From Epiperipatus broadwayi (Eukaryota; Onychophora; Udeonychophora; Euonychophora; Peripatidae): a stretch of DNA of 64,000 nt. The position numbers and the translations under genes are program-made. Under the pieces are notes generated by a model. That model was given only the letters and a program-made list of their open reading frames with translations, was not told the DNA's origin and did not search any database. Shown piece after piece: positions 11,821 through 25,109 of this stretch. The stretch lies in contig JAQFVV010006831.1 in the NCBI GenBank assembly GCA_028023455.1, forward strand, positions 247,722-311,721, written 5' to 3'. Each line of letters begins with the position of its first letter. Positions within the stretch are counted from its first letter, which is position 1.

Positions 11821-13040
11821 TATATATAATAAATAAAAACAAATATCGTTTATAACCTAAATTTTACTTAATGTCCTTAAGAGTTCCATATATTTTTATT
11901 TGGGTGAAATCTTTTAGAATGTTTTTTTAAATGATTAAAAATCAAAGGATGGAGAAGAATTAGGTCTGGTAGAACAACAAGTGATGATGAAATTTTATCT
12001 TAGGCAAACTTTAAGAAAATAACAATAAGTTATTTTTCTTTATTTGTATAGGTGTAGAGTGGATAATTAGTAATTTCCTGAGAATCAAAATTCACTAGCA
12101 TTTCTAAGAAAAAAGATTATTTCCATCAATTTTTAAGGTGTGTAGCAATTTTTTAAATATTTGATTTAAACTATAGCAGTAAAAAACTTTTAATGTATTA
12201 CCATTGACAAAATAGCTTATAATTTTCCATATCAAAAACACCTTTAAATTTCTTTTTTTTTAATGTATTTTACCAAGATGAATATTTTTCAGAAGCTTTG
12301 TTTATTTATTATGATAGTTGAGAGGTATGCACTTAACATTTTAAAACATTTAAATAAAATATTATACTTTAATAAAATTAAATATATAATATTTAAATAT
12401 AAATATATTGTATTGTCTATACTGAAATTAATGTAATTTAGAAGAAACTAAGTCTCAGTTCAAATCCCTTTTAAATTTAAATTAAATGTACAAATCACAA
12501 TGTTATAATAAATATTTATATTACAAATATTAAATAAATACTTATTTATTTACTGTTATCACAATAATTGAGATTTTATTTCAAATTTAAAATAACCTTA
12601 CCGAAGTATTTTAAAATAGTATTCTTTTATATTTAAACACACAAACATATTCTCATTTAATTATTGCATTAAAAGTTTATGTCACTATTATAAATAGTTT
12701 TAACATTATATGTACACTAATATAAATATTGCTTTATTGATATTATTTTAATTTACTTACTCATATGTATACAATAGTATGTATATTATTCGTGTATTGC
12801 CCCCTTTTTTCTTTTTAAAGTTGCATTTGTGCTGTTTTTAAAACTGATTAGAAAACCATTATTTTTCCAAAATTATTATAAGAATTTCAAATGCTATAAA
12901 AATATGTTGGAGTAATCTTAGATGTTTTTTTTTAATTTTTATTTGATACAATAAATTTAAATTATTATTTTTATAATAAATCAGTAAAAATTTTAAAATT
13001 GTGTTTATTATTATTTTACAGATACCAAATAATCACAACA

Positions 13041-13216
<176 letters not shown>

Positions 13217-13599
13217 TGTAACCAGATCTCCTACAAACCTATATAATCGGTTGTAACTATTTGCTGATGAGCATATTCCAGGATGAAAACAAAGATTGGC
13301 ATTACCCAATGTTTATCTTACAATCCTACAACTATATTTCCTGGTCATCAGGGGATGTAGGGTTAAAGAGACTGGAAACATCTAGAAAATTTGTTTGTTT
13401 GGTTTCCCAAATGTCACTACTAGAGTTCCAGCTTACCACAACCTTACTTACTTATTCAGATCTGGTTATGCTGAACATAGCTCAGGAGGCATGAGATTTT
13501 TGTGAATAAATGTCATAAATGATAAGTGATGTAAAATGAAACTGACCAGATAGATTAGGTTTAGATAACAATGATTTATTTATTTAACAACCAAAGTTA

Positions 13600-13960
13600 T
13601 TGACAGTTCATCTTTGGATTGACAGTTCTGTACAAAATATTCATTTTTTTATTTTGGTATCTGGATGTAAATCTCGGTCATTCATCTGTGATCCAGGTAT
13701 GTGGATATAAATTCAAGTCATTCATCTTTGATCCAGGTGTCTGGGTGTAAATTTAAGTCATTCACTTATATTAAAATATTAATTCTCTAATTCAGATTTG
13801 TAGACTTAAATATTTACTTAATTCATCTTTAATCCAGATGTATGGATGTGGGTTCATGTCATTCATTTATATTAAAATATTAATTCTCTGATTCATGTTT
13901 GTAGATTGGAGTCATTCATTTGTTTAATTCATTTTTGATACGTGTGTATATTTGAAGTAG
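13600..13960. repeat. diverged minisatellite, unit about 55 bp or its double
   Basis: Recurring GTCATTCATCTxTGATCCAG and ATTAAAATATTAATTCTCT blocks with intervening TGGATGTAAAT. At least five degenerate units are visible by eye. Confidence 0.6.
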
Positions 13961-16494
13961 AAACACATTCATTCAATTTAATTTTTCTATAGAAGCATTA
14001 CAAATTCTGTATTCACACATATATAAATACATCTTTAATTTAACTCACCACATATTATCATATCTTTCCTTTATTTTTAAATCAATATTCTTAAGTTCTT
14101 AAAATCAGTATAATTATTATTCTTTAAAAACATTATTTTTTTACTTTCATTTGATAAATCAATCATTTGAATAATTGCATTTTGTTTTATATGTTAATTA
14201 TTTCAATAAATGCCTTTTCAAAAAGTATATTTGAATATTATAAATGTATCTAAATTTTCCTTATCTTGACATTTAAATCTTCACATCAAGAAGAAATTTA
14301 CTTGGGCTGAATGGCATACTGAGTTACTGCTGCTGTTAATTGGGCATGTTTTCAGATTTTCCTGGGCTTTTCACATGATTGGACAGAGGAAGAGCTTTCT
14401 ACTCACTCATACTGGAGTTTTTCAAATTAATAATGTGCTTTTCCATTATTCACTTATCCAGTAACTAAAAAGTTTGTCTTCTGTTGATGATAACTGCGTT
14501 TTCAACTTGGTTATTTTAGAATTCCAAAAAGCAATAAATTGCACGGCTATGACTACAATTTTCAGCAGGACTCAATCTTGACTATCCTAATAACTGATTG
14601 TACTGTAACTTATCTAATTGTCACTGTCACTGTAACTAACATTATCTAATTAAGCTACTCCTTTTATTTCTTCTGCTTCCCGCATTTTTTCATCTACCAA
14701 CATGTTTTTAAAAAACACCTGATTAAGAGCCCAAGGCAAGCAGGTGACGCTATCTTTAAGTGTTTTTACATTTAAATCTGAAAATATATAGCTCCAAAGT
14801 AAATCGTATCTGTAATATTTTAAATTGAAGATTTATCAATTAATGATAAAGATTTATTAATTAAATGCTTCTCTTTTATATTTTCTTTATTTCACTTTTT
14901 TTTTTATTTGTTTTATAACACAGTTGGAAAAGTGATTTTAATTCACTGTCACATTCTTTTTCATTTAAATTTTTATTTACTAAACCTCATCAGTTTATTT
15001 TTAATTTAAACTATTTTAACTGACAGGGAAATAAATCTTTAAAATATATATATATGAAACAATGTGTTTCAATATATATATATACACACACAAAGGCATG
15101 GATTCTATCAACTGTTCCACTTTCATATCATATAGTATCATGATGTGAAATACAGATCACATAAACCCAGCATAAGAAGTTATAAGTAACAAATCACATT
15201 TGAAGAAGTGATTGTTTATTTTAATATGTTTATATTTTCTTATGTTACATTCAAATATCAGCCTTTCAAGCCAATTGTGCATGCGCTTTGCGAGTGTTAA
15301 TAATAAATGAATACTTTCCTTTCTAATACAAGATATAGTATTTATGCAGGATTAAAATTGTAAAAATAATGAATCATTTCACACTAATTAACATTCATAA
15401 GAACAAAACTATTCTTAATTTTGCAAATTTTTGTGCCCCCCTTGTCTCAGCACCCTCAAGCTTAATTATCTTGTTTATGACCTTCCACTGGCCTTGACGT
15501 AGATTAAAGTTTGTCCCATACAAATTAACAACTGATGCTTTTCCAGTGATCCTATTACTAGAAATTTTATTAAAAGGATAATTAGGAAGTTTTTGCTTGG
15601 CCGAATAATCATTTAAACATTAAATGCATTAATTAACATAAAAATTAATGACAGAAGTTTAATAATACATAAATTGACTTAGTAATAATAGATGAAATAA
15701 ATATGCTGTAACAGTCATATTTGTATATTCATGCAACAAAATCCAAAAATTTGCAAATTATACCAAGCTGATCTAGATGAGGGGTTGAGACCTCAAATGT
15801 GATAACACCTTGGCTCCTCCACCAACCCTCCATGACTTACTACCCTATGAATGGCATATATGAGGCTACACTTGGAATTTTTTAGTTCACATGCCGGCAG
15901 TAGCAAAAGGTGGAGCAAGAGACTTGGGGAATATTAACTAAATTACTATTATTTTAAATATACACACATCTACGGCTACAGTAATATTAAGAAACTTAAC
16001 TAAAATTTGGGATGGATTATGAATGATATGCAACACAGTTATTATAATTTAATATATTTTAATTAATCAATATAAATAAAATAAATAAGAATGCATTGAA
16101 GGACACACACAGATGTAAACAATGATGAGTGAGTTTGACAACAGTATCTTATCTGATGCACTATATTCCAAAAAGTTTTTTTAAATTTTAATAATCTACA
16201 GATTCTAATCATGCCTTAATTTTACTATGCCCTACCTATTAGGTTTGTGATGGTTAAGTTAGTGCAAGACTGATGATTTATCATCATAACATTTAATAAA
16301 AGTCATTAATAACACTTAATGAGCTGCAATAGGCTCTCAATGCAGATTATATATGTACAAATCAGATTACATATTTAGATCAATGTTGAAATATTACATA
16401 ACATTATGGAGGTATGAACTGGAGCTTTGTAGTATAACTTCAGATACTACAGCATTATATATATATTACTAGAGATGTGTGCAAATATTATAAT

Positions 16495-16537
<43 letters not shown>

Positions 16538-16671
16538 TAATTGAAATAATATTTTTAAACGGTTTATAAACAATTCAAACAATCTTTAAATCCGCAGAAG
16601 TACTTTCGGTTACTTTCAAACCTGCCTCAACTGCTATTAAATTCAAAAACTAAAAGCGGAAGCAAACGTCA

Positions 16672-17847
16672 TCAATTCAAATTCCACGAATCTCGTATTT
16701 TAATGTTAGAAGCTTGTCGATTTATCAAATGTGTTTTATTCCTGTTTATAAAAATTGCCTCTTTAATTTTTCTTTTACTATGGTTTCTCTCTTCATGAAG
16801 AATTTTCACATTTTCAAAATTAAATTTAAATTTATGTTTACATATTTTTTCATGATCAAAGAAAACTGAAGAAGATATTAAATCACCATTATTTTTATTT
16901 TCTACACGCTTATATAATAATTCGTGTTCCTTCAATCTTTTCTCAATGTTGCACCTAGATTCACCTATATATGATAGCATACAATCACAAAAAATTTGAT
17001 ATATGACATTACTTTTTTGCTTGATAGGTATGACATCCTTAGAATTATTAACTAATTTGTTAATATTGTTTGGAACATAGAATGAAACATTAAATACATT
17101 CTTATATAAATCCTTAAAAAATTTTACTTGTGGATTTGAAATAAATGGAATAGATATCCATTTTTTATTATTAATCTTCATTTCTTTTAAATTATAATTT
17201 TTTTTAAATTGACTTAAAGTATTGTTTATTTGTTCCATTTTATAACCAACATCAAGCAATTCCTTGGCAAATATCTCAATATTTTTCAATTTATCACTTT
17301 GGTAACGACATAATTTTTCATTTCGAAACAAAAAAGATTTAAAACTTGCCATCTTATGCATCATTGGTACTTTTGATTTAAAATTTATATATCCTCTTTT
17401 TTGCAATGGCTTAATTATTAGTTTATAATTTAATATACTGTTATCTCTTGTGATCATTAAATCTAAATAGTTAATCTTATAATCCTGTTCTTTTTCAATA
17501 GTCCATTTCAAGCCATTCAATTTATTTAATTCCTCTATAAGCAAATTTATACTATTAATGTTTCCACAGACAAAAACATCATCCACATATCTTTTGTAAA
17601 TTTTAATATCTCCAAAAATACACATATTTAAAATGTTACTCTCATATGTAGATAAAACGAAATTGCAAACTTGTGCAACTACAGGCAATCCCATAGGCCA
17701 ACCTTTGGTCATTTTATAATATTGACCTTCAAAAGATGCAACAATGTTATCATTAAAAAATTTTAAAGAGTCAATGATAAATTTTATCATATATTTACAA
17801 ATATTTTTATTTTTTAATGCATGTTCAATTATTTTTATGGAATTCAT
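16672..17847 (-). CDS. PLE reverse transcriptase (5'-truncated) with GIY-YIG endonuclease
   Basis: This 391-residue open frame carries the palm part of a PLE reverse transcriptase: KGWPMGLPVVAQVCNF (residues 48-63) and the catalytic YVDD at 87-90. A linker follows, then a C-terminal GIY-YIG nuclease: VIYQIFCDC (281-289), SYIGES (292-297), the Arg of IEKRLKEH (301-308) and the Glu of KRKIKEA. Fused RT and GIY-YIG domains define endonuclease-bearing PLEs. The N-terminal fingers are missing because the copy is cut off at the inverted junction near 17850, so the listed ATG is simply the first Met in the remaining frame. It has no internal stop, but it is unlikely to be expressed as an active protein. 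Confidence 0.88.
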   Translation of the reverse strand: MNSIKIIEHALKNKNICKYMIKFIIDSLKFFNDNIVASFEGQYYKMTKGWPMGLPVVAQVCNFVLSTYESNILNMCIFGDIKIYKRYVDDVFVCGNINSINLLIEELNKLNGLKWTIEKEQDYKINYLDLMITRDNSILNYKLIIKPLQKRGYINFKSKVPMMHKMASFKSFLFRNEKLCRYQSDKLKNIEIFAKELLDVGYKMEQINNTLSQFKKNYNLKEMKINNKKWISIPFISNPQVKFFKDLYKNVFNVSFYVPNNINKLVNNSKDVIPIKQKSNVIYQIFCDCMLSYIGESRCNIEKRLKEHELLYKRVENKNNGDLISSSVFFDHEKICKHKFKFNFENVKILHEERNHSKRKIKEAIFINRNKTHLINRQASNIKIRDSWNLN

Positions 17848-17850
17848 TCT

Positions 17851-18097
17851 ATTATATAAGCGTGTAGAAAATACAAATAATGGTGATTTAATATCTTCTT
17901 CAGTTTTCTTTGATCATGAAAAAATATGTAAACATAAATTTAAATTTAATTTTGAAAATGTGAAAATTCTTCATGAAGAGAGAAACCATAGTAAAAGAAA
18001 AATTAAAGAGGCAATTTTTATAAACAGGAATAAAACACATTTGATAAATCGACAAGCTTCTAACATTAAAATACGAGATTCGTGGAATTTGAATTGA
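17851..18097 (+). pseudogene. inverted partial copy of the PLE GIY-YIG domain
   Basis: The plus-strand frame begins LYKRVEN and ends RDSWNLN, identical but for one residue to the C-terminal 80 residues of the minus-strand PLE protein. It lacks the GIY and YIG tyrosines. It is the coding part of the right-hand inverted arm. Confidence 0.88.
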
Positions 18098-18276
18098 TGA
18101 CGTTTGCTTCCGCTTTTAGTTTTTGAATTTAATAGCAGTTGAGGCAGGTTTGAAAGTAACCGAAAGTACTTCTGCGGATTTAAAGATTGTTTGAATTGTT
18201 TATAAACCGTTTAAAAATATTATTTCAATTATAATTACAATATTATTTTTAATTAACGGATATTTTTATTTATTTT

Positions 18277-18307
<31 letters not shown>

Positions 18308-20712
18308 TCATATACTACAGCATTATATATATATTACTAGAGATGTGTGCATCTTGAATGTGTAGTTACTCAGGGGATTCAGTACCAAGTACTTGGTTCC
18401 CATGGACTATATGACTCACTGTGAATAAATTGAACATATAGTTCAGTGATCGGAGCAGCTTATAGAAACAATCTGGAACCTTGTGTTCCAGTTCTAAAGA
18501 AGAGCTGTTAAACTAAGGGGATGAGATGGCCATTAAAACCAGAAGCCCATTCATATAAAAAACATACAGCAAGGTGTATATGTATGTATGTACTTCTTAA
18601 TGACACATTCACCACACTAAATATAATATCAATTAATAACTAAAAGTATGCAAAATTCTATAGTTTCATTCCACAAAACTACCATATGCCAGTTCATTAA
18701 TTAGCATTCTTAAAACATGCTAAAAAGCATACTTAAAAGTAATCTAATTTTATTGGTCAATCTGCATAGTTTATAATATAACTAAAAAAGAGGATTAAAG
18801 CATATCTGGAACTTAAGTAATACATATAGAATGCTTCCTAACTCATTCTTGCATTCATTAACTAATTACTTTATTAACTTGCAAACCTAATTTTAATTAC
18901 AATAATAATAATAAGCTAAACATAATAGCTTAACGAATATATTTAAATTTTCAGAGTGGAGATTTTTATGTGTGTGCTAAAGAGCAACATTAGTTAATTT
19001 GGAGAGAGCCTCTAATTATCTCTCCCCCTCAACTTTATTCATAAAATCAATCTCTATTCTGAACTGGGCATAACATAAATTATAAAAATAGATACATATA
19101 AAACAACAAGGAAGGCATGGCCACAGATTATAAAGATAGAATAATAACTGAATAAGTTATTATTAACAAGCATTTAGAGTTTTATATTTTTAATTTAATA
19201 AATAGACAAGTTTACAGGTATTATTTTAAAAGTTAAATTACATTTTACAGATTAAGTCAGTTTTTAGTTTATTAAAACATTATTGCAATTTAAATTTAAA
19301 AGTTTGTGTACATTAATATTAGCTAGCTTAAGTGTTTTAAAGATTCATTTATAAATTATTAGAGTTATTTTTAAAGAGCTCTGCAAAAAAATTGTTACCG
19401 CATCTTCATTGTTGAGGCTTCTTGGTAGCTGATCACCATCATTCTCAGCTGGCTCTTCCATTCTGATAATCTTATAGGCAGACTGTGTCTCTTGAACTCT
19501 GGCTTGAGCATGGACCATTCTCCACCAAGAAGAGAGGGGCAGTAGTTGCTTTTACTCAAAGGTTCTCATGGTAGAAAAATTAATGAGTGAACCTCCCTAT
19601 TGAAAATTTAAAGTTATTTATATCAAGAAAATTGGTAATTTGAGTGACCTGATTACAACCTTTTACAAAATTTTCTCAGTAATTTAAAATGCATAAAAAT
19701 GAGAACCTTTGACTATTTCTTGATGAAAACAATAACGGTCAAACAGGTCACTCCTTGTTCTTAGTTTTTATTTCTAAAAGACATTAAAATGTTGTTCTCC
19801 AATTTTGATTAATTACTTGCAGATGATTTTCTAAGAATTACAAATTTTTATAAAAACAGATAATATTTTTTAAAAGAGTTTAAGTTCATAAACATTTTAT
19901 TATATATGTGCATGAGACTACCACAGAAATTGAAATTTATATACGAATGCTTTTAAATAAAGAGTTTTTAACTGAGAATAATAATTTAAATTTATTAATT
20001 TAAAAGAGTTGTAATGCTTTTAAATCTATTGCATTACAGCTTCTTTCGCATATATATGTAGGCAATTACACATATATAACAATGTCCATGGGCTTAATTT
20101 GAATAATATCATTTTATTAAATTTTAAATTTATAAATGTGTATGCATTATACACATATAAACATTAATATGGCTGTTCGATGTGTGCACATATATAAATA
20201 GATGCACATACACATAAATGTTACTTCATATAAAATAAATTATTAGATGCTTATATACATGAACTGGGATGGGTTTGAACTAAGGGAAAAGAGATGGCTA
20301 AAGAATACTGTTTCAATGCAAAGATGATGCAGACATTTATTGATTATGGACATTTTGTATCTTTTTTATATATTAAAAGCAGCATATACACCTACAAACT
20401 GATATCTGATAGTATTAACTCCATTGATGACATTCTTTGATATAATGAAAATGCTCCATTATGATAACTGTTTTATGAATATTTTCAAAATATACTATCT
20501 TAAAAATCAAAAAAAAACAAAATGGATGTTACCACGTTTTTTATTAACACCAATTGTCATTTCACAGGTTTCACATTTTTTATCCACCAATATTTCCTAC
20601 CATTTCCATCTTTTTTTAAACTATGAGGCAAAAATTAAATTAGTAACTTTTAATAAGGTATTATTACTATGTACTCATTTAAATTTTAAAAAAAAATCAG
20701 ATATGGCTTTAT

Positions 20713-20806
20713 TGCTCTAGAGTTCATAAGTTGGAGTGCCAGATGCACCAGTATCAATCCCCTCCCCCCAGATTCCAAGTCAGATGTCTACCAACTGTGA
20801 CACACC
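20713..20806 (-). repeat. tRNA-derived SINE-like sequence
   Basis: The minus strand reads CAGTTGGTAGACATCTGACT, a tRNA D-arm/A-box form, then a G-rich bridge and GGGGATTGATACTGGTGC, a relic B box. It is followed by a non-tRNA body (CATCTGGCACTCCAACTTATG). The stems are not intact, so it is a SINE head rather than a gene. Confidence 0.6.
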
Positions 20807-22169
20807 ACACAGTGTATTTGAACAAAGATATCTAGATTACTGATGCTATTATCTTTCAAAAAATAGAAAGACTGCTGGTCTCAATAAGAGACCCAGAAAA
20901 GTTTTTAAATAAGGTGTTGATATGTTAGCTTTAAAGATATGGAAAATTTTTAGAAATATATGGATTCACAAAATTGTACCACTTTTTAAAAATCAATAAT
21001 TATGTAATATTACTGTTATCTACTTAAACAAAGGTAATTCCAAAAATTTTGTTCCAGTTATAAATGAATTATTAGAGACTCAGGGTAGTTTTAGAAAAAC
21101 AAAAAATATACTACTTATATATATAGTTTTGTTAAATAATCAATCTAATTAAGACTGAAATAAACAACTAATGATAATTATATTTTAATATTTATCTAAT
21201 CGGCTTTTATCTCTATTGACTATTATAGTTATACAGTTTTGTTACCACACAAATCGAAAAACATGTTAGGAACAAAGAATTAATTTATATATTGTTTTGA
21301 TTTGGTTAAATCATTTAATTTAATTAATTAAACAGACCTGTGGCACTCCTCAAAATTAGTTCCTAGTCAAAATTTCTTTGCATTATACTAGTTCTATATA
21401 ATAATATGAGATGAAGTGCTATTGGTTCGAAAATCTGAAAATAAGGATATGTTCTAGATCCAATCTCGTTTTTGATTTTCATGACAGTGATTTTTGAAAC
21501 AGTTTATTATCAACTTTATAAAACACACATCGATGTAGATATAAATTTGATGAGTTTATAATTTGAATTAATTAAAAGCAAAAACAAGAAGTTTATCTTC
21601 TTGATTTTCAGATTTATAGAATGGTGATGATTATATATTTTTTTGAGACATAAGCTAAAATTGGTTTAAAAAAATTATAAATGGCCTTAAGATTATACTC
21701 ACTCAATTAGCTTCAAATACTCATAGATGTCCATAGATAAAGAGGTAAGACATACAGTTGTTACAAGTTGTTTAACTCATTGGTTGTTGTTTTTCCTCAT
21801 ACTCATTGGTTGTTTTCTTATAATTGCCAACCAAAACCATAATTGCAAATTGTATATGAATGTTAGTATCAAAATTGGAATCTCCATAGATTTGTACCAA
21901 GTTAGCATTTTTCATGAGAGTTTTGAGCAATTCTGCAAAAAAATTTAAATGCATCTCTAGTAATCTATGGTATTTCTTTGAACATCTGGCAAATACTCTC
22001 CACCCATATGAAAGACTTAAATGCCCATTAGTGGATGGTAGGGATCATGTTGGAAACTCCAGATTAAATATTTTGAATTCATCCCATCAAGACTTTAATT
22101 CAATAATTAATGTTCAAAAAATAAAATACTTTATTAGCCAATGATCAAAGGAAAACCTTCTGCAAGTTA

Positions 22170-22400
22170 AAAGATTGAGCTACTACAGTGAGATAACTAC
22201 AGTACCTCAATTATTTGCATACAAAGCTCTCATTTTATCATATTTATTATATGCAAATGAGACTTGAACACTCTAATGACATATAAAGGCATTAGGAAAG
22301 TTTCATTTACGCATGCTCCATAAAATTCTAAAAACATCTGGGCAAGACCATAAGACTAATCAGTGAGTTCTCCAATTTGCTAGATGTATCCATCATTGTA
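22170..22400 (+). pseudogene. non-LTR retrotransposon fragment (post-RT region)
   Basis: The reading from 22211 gives YKALILSYLLYANET, then HIKALGKFHLRMLHKILKTS and GQD, broken by several stops. This is the pattern LLYG.ETW...HI..L..FH...LR.I......WQD found after the RT domain in many LINEs. It is old, with no recognisable RT domain upstream. Confidence 0.65.
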
Positions 22401-23293
22401 AAATCGTATTTTGTTGAATTTGTCATATAAAAGAAAAAAAATAAGACTTCCTAAAATATTATTTATAGTTATCACAGGCATAGTTTTCATGGGAGAATTA
22501 ACCTATTTTATGTTGCTAAGACTATCTCAAAAACAGTATAAAGAAGTGTAATAATTAATGTTTTATTAACAAAATGTGGCTGAGAATTCAATGGAGAGCT
22601 ACAAGTAGACATGATATTGAAGACACTGAGAAAATATCAAATAAATAAAATATGAGCAATCACATTCTATATATAAATGTATTTATGTTTTACTATTCGT
22701 GATTCACAGATGGGCTTATTATTATGCTTCCTTTTTAATATTTTTCTTTGAAATAAAATGTGATTCTCATCTGTGATGACTCCTGCTGAAACTGATGATT
22801 ATAATATTGGCATAATTCTGTTTACTATTGGACTTAGTTATGTTCTAGGTTTATTTTAGACTTATCATTATTAAAATAATTTGTACAACTTTCTCGCTTC
22901 TTTGCTATATATGTATTATTACGAAAATACACTAACAGTACTAACAAGATTTTCATTAAATTGACATTTATATACATTTGCAGTCCTGTTATCCAAGCAG
23001 AGAACTTAATATGGTTAATACTTTTTTGCATTAGCCATACCAACAGTCATACTGAGATGGTATAAAATATACAATCTGAAGTCAAATTTCCAGTGATTGC
23101 ACTCACTCTATGACTGCAACAAACAAACACATCACCTGTGGATATTTTTATTTGTATTGGGATGAGTCCTGGGCCTCATCTAGTCAACTGATTAAAATAT
23201 CCGCAAAAGAAAGATCTTAAAATACTTCCAGCACTTAAATTAGACTGACTTAAATTAGACTATCAGCCCAAGTATACTTACAATGCACATATA

Positions 23294-23441
23294 ATAATAT
23301 TAAATAGTGCTAATACACTTGTAACGTAAAGCTGTATAAATGAATAGCAATTAATCAAAGCGCTAAGCCATTTTAATTGATTAATTGCTATTAATTTATA
23401 TAGCTTTACATTATAAGTGTGTTCGCATTATTTAATATTAT
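23294..23441. repeat. hairpin, arms about 65 bp
   Basis: Arms 23294-23358 and 23377-23441 are inverted around an 18-bp centre containing AGCGCTAAGCC. They share ATAGCAATTAATCAA and its inverse, and AATATTAAATA at the outer end. It is AT-rich and non-coding. Confidence 0.75.
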
Positions 23442-24942
23442 AATTTGGACAAGCATAAAGCATAAGTCTATGATTTATTACTTAATGCACATATATAATT
23501 AAATTAAATTAATACTATTATATGGTAATTGAAAGTTATATGGTGAGATATATATATAGAGAGAACTAATTAACAAATTAAATATAACATATTTACTTAC
23601 ACACAAAAAAAACATTAATACAATAAACACATTAAAAAGTAAATTAAATCACATTATAGATTTCTTTTCTAGGGATTAGTCTATTTTTAGATAGGGGTTA
23701 AAAACCCAATTACTTTTAATTTATAAAGTTTGAAAAAGAACAAAAATTTGTCTAGACTTTGAATTTATGATTATCTTTATATTTACCTAGGTTTTTGCTT
23801 TTGTTTTGTTTCTGGAGTGCTATCCTGACCATTTGAATGCGATGGAGTTATTAATGGGAATTCCTAGATTTTTTGGCAGCTAGCTGCTTCTCTTTTTAGG
23901 GCAGTGTATATATTGAGTCCTGTTCAGCAGTAACTTTCTATAATTATGAGTAGGTATCACAGCAATCATGGTCAATGATATTTACTATATGTCAGGTGAT
24001 CAAATGTAGAAGAAACTGGGTGGTGAACATTGAAAAAACTATCCTTTCATGGTTTAACAGTGCATAGTAAGGATAAGATGTCTGCACATAAAGCTATATA
24101 TTTTCAATGGATGTCACTAGAAACTTTGTATGGCACACCAGCAGTAGAATAAGTATAGCATCTAATTGAACTAATAGCAAATTGGACAATGGACTCTTAA
24201 TGGAAAACGAAACAGAATTGTAGATCCTTCTTAGCAAAATTCATCAAAATAAAAAACAATAGAAATATTGTATCTTTTATACCTTTGTCACTCATTGTCT
24301 GAACTACCCACCTTCTTTTGATTAATTAGTTAATCTTATTTTTTTAATTATACATTGATTAAACTTATTACCTAATCAGTTGAAAATATTAATTTCTAAT
24401 AACCATAATTTTTCCTGATCAGATAATTTACAAAATATTTTGATCTTTAATTACATCTCTAATTAAACACTTTCAATAATTATTTGAAGACAATCCAATT
24501 CTTTCACTAAGTAACTTCATAATTACTTTTACATCTTTAAAGTTGTAATTTATTTTCTTTGTTTTGTAATCCATCGTGATATTTGGGAAATTTTCTTTTA
24601 ATTAAAAGACTCACTCCATTGTATTAAGCAAATGTTATCTTTTCATAAATATTTTAAGGTAATATACGTTTGCTAATTTATTTCATCATTTCACATTTAC
24701 TTTATCTTTAACCAATCTACTTTCATTACCCTCTACTTAAAGTAACATTTCTATAATTAAACTTTCTTTGTGTCTTTTTCTCTTTTGTTTTTCATGAATC
24801 ATTAAATATGGCTTACTATCTTATAAGTTATTAAGCACAATAAATCCATATTTTTAAACAAATACAACAATAATCATTATTAAAACTAATTTTTGCATCA
24901 CAAAATTACTTTATAAAACGTAAAACATTTTTCATTACTTAC

Positions 24943-25109
24943 GTCTATCACTAAAATCATCCACAAGAATAACTTCATGAATTAAATATCCTTGTGCATT
25001 GTTAAGTACAGAATGAACAGTGCGTAATAATAAAGAGAGAGCCTCATTCTGAAAAGTGATTATTATACTAGCTGAAGGGAGGTCTTGACCATATTGTAAT
25101 GAACTACAG
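24943..25109 (-). CDS. pp-GalNAc-transferase (GALNT family), coding exon 2: start of GT-A domain
   Basis: Second coding exon, 167 nt, too short to stand out as an ORF. The acceptor is TTATGTTTCAG (AG at 25111-25110) and the donor is GTAAGT at 24942. Its first base completes AA|C (Asn), giving RPVNC across the junction. The conserved Cys after RPV is usual in the family. The exon encodes [26 protein letters not shown] and [12 protein letters not shown], which are the nucleotide-sugar binding strands of the GT-A fold; the DD pair lies near residues 263-264. It leaves one base (C) that joins AG of exon 3 to make Gln. Frame continuity, splice sites and the uninterrupted family motif order make the assignment firm. 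The subfamily cannot be told from this stretch. Confidence 0.93.

Larger units (their letters stand above)
16444..18351 (-). mobile_element. Penelope-like element with inverted 3' ends and a 40-bp target-site duplication
   Basis: Identical 40-bp direct repeats (16444-16483 and 18312-18351) bracket the insertion. Inside, 16544-16919 and 17851-18225 are almost identical inverted copies of the element's 3' end. Between them (16920-17850) is a single-copy part of the reverse transcriptase on the minus strand. AT arrays lie at both outer edges (16499-16533 and about 18280-18304). The arms differ by very few bases (one residue, RVENK versus RVENT, in the coding part), so the event looks recent. Inverted or tandem partial copies are known for PLEs. 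Confidence 0.88.

Noticed and set aside
20424-20720. 98-codon plus-strand frame
   Set aside because: Low-complexity, AT-driven composition, no motif, overlaps SINE-like sequence at its end.
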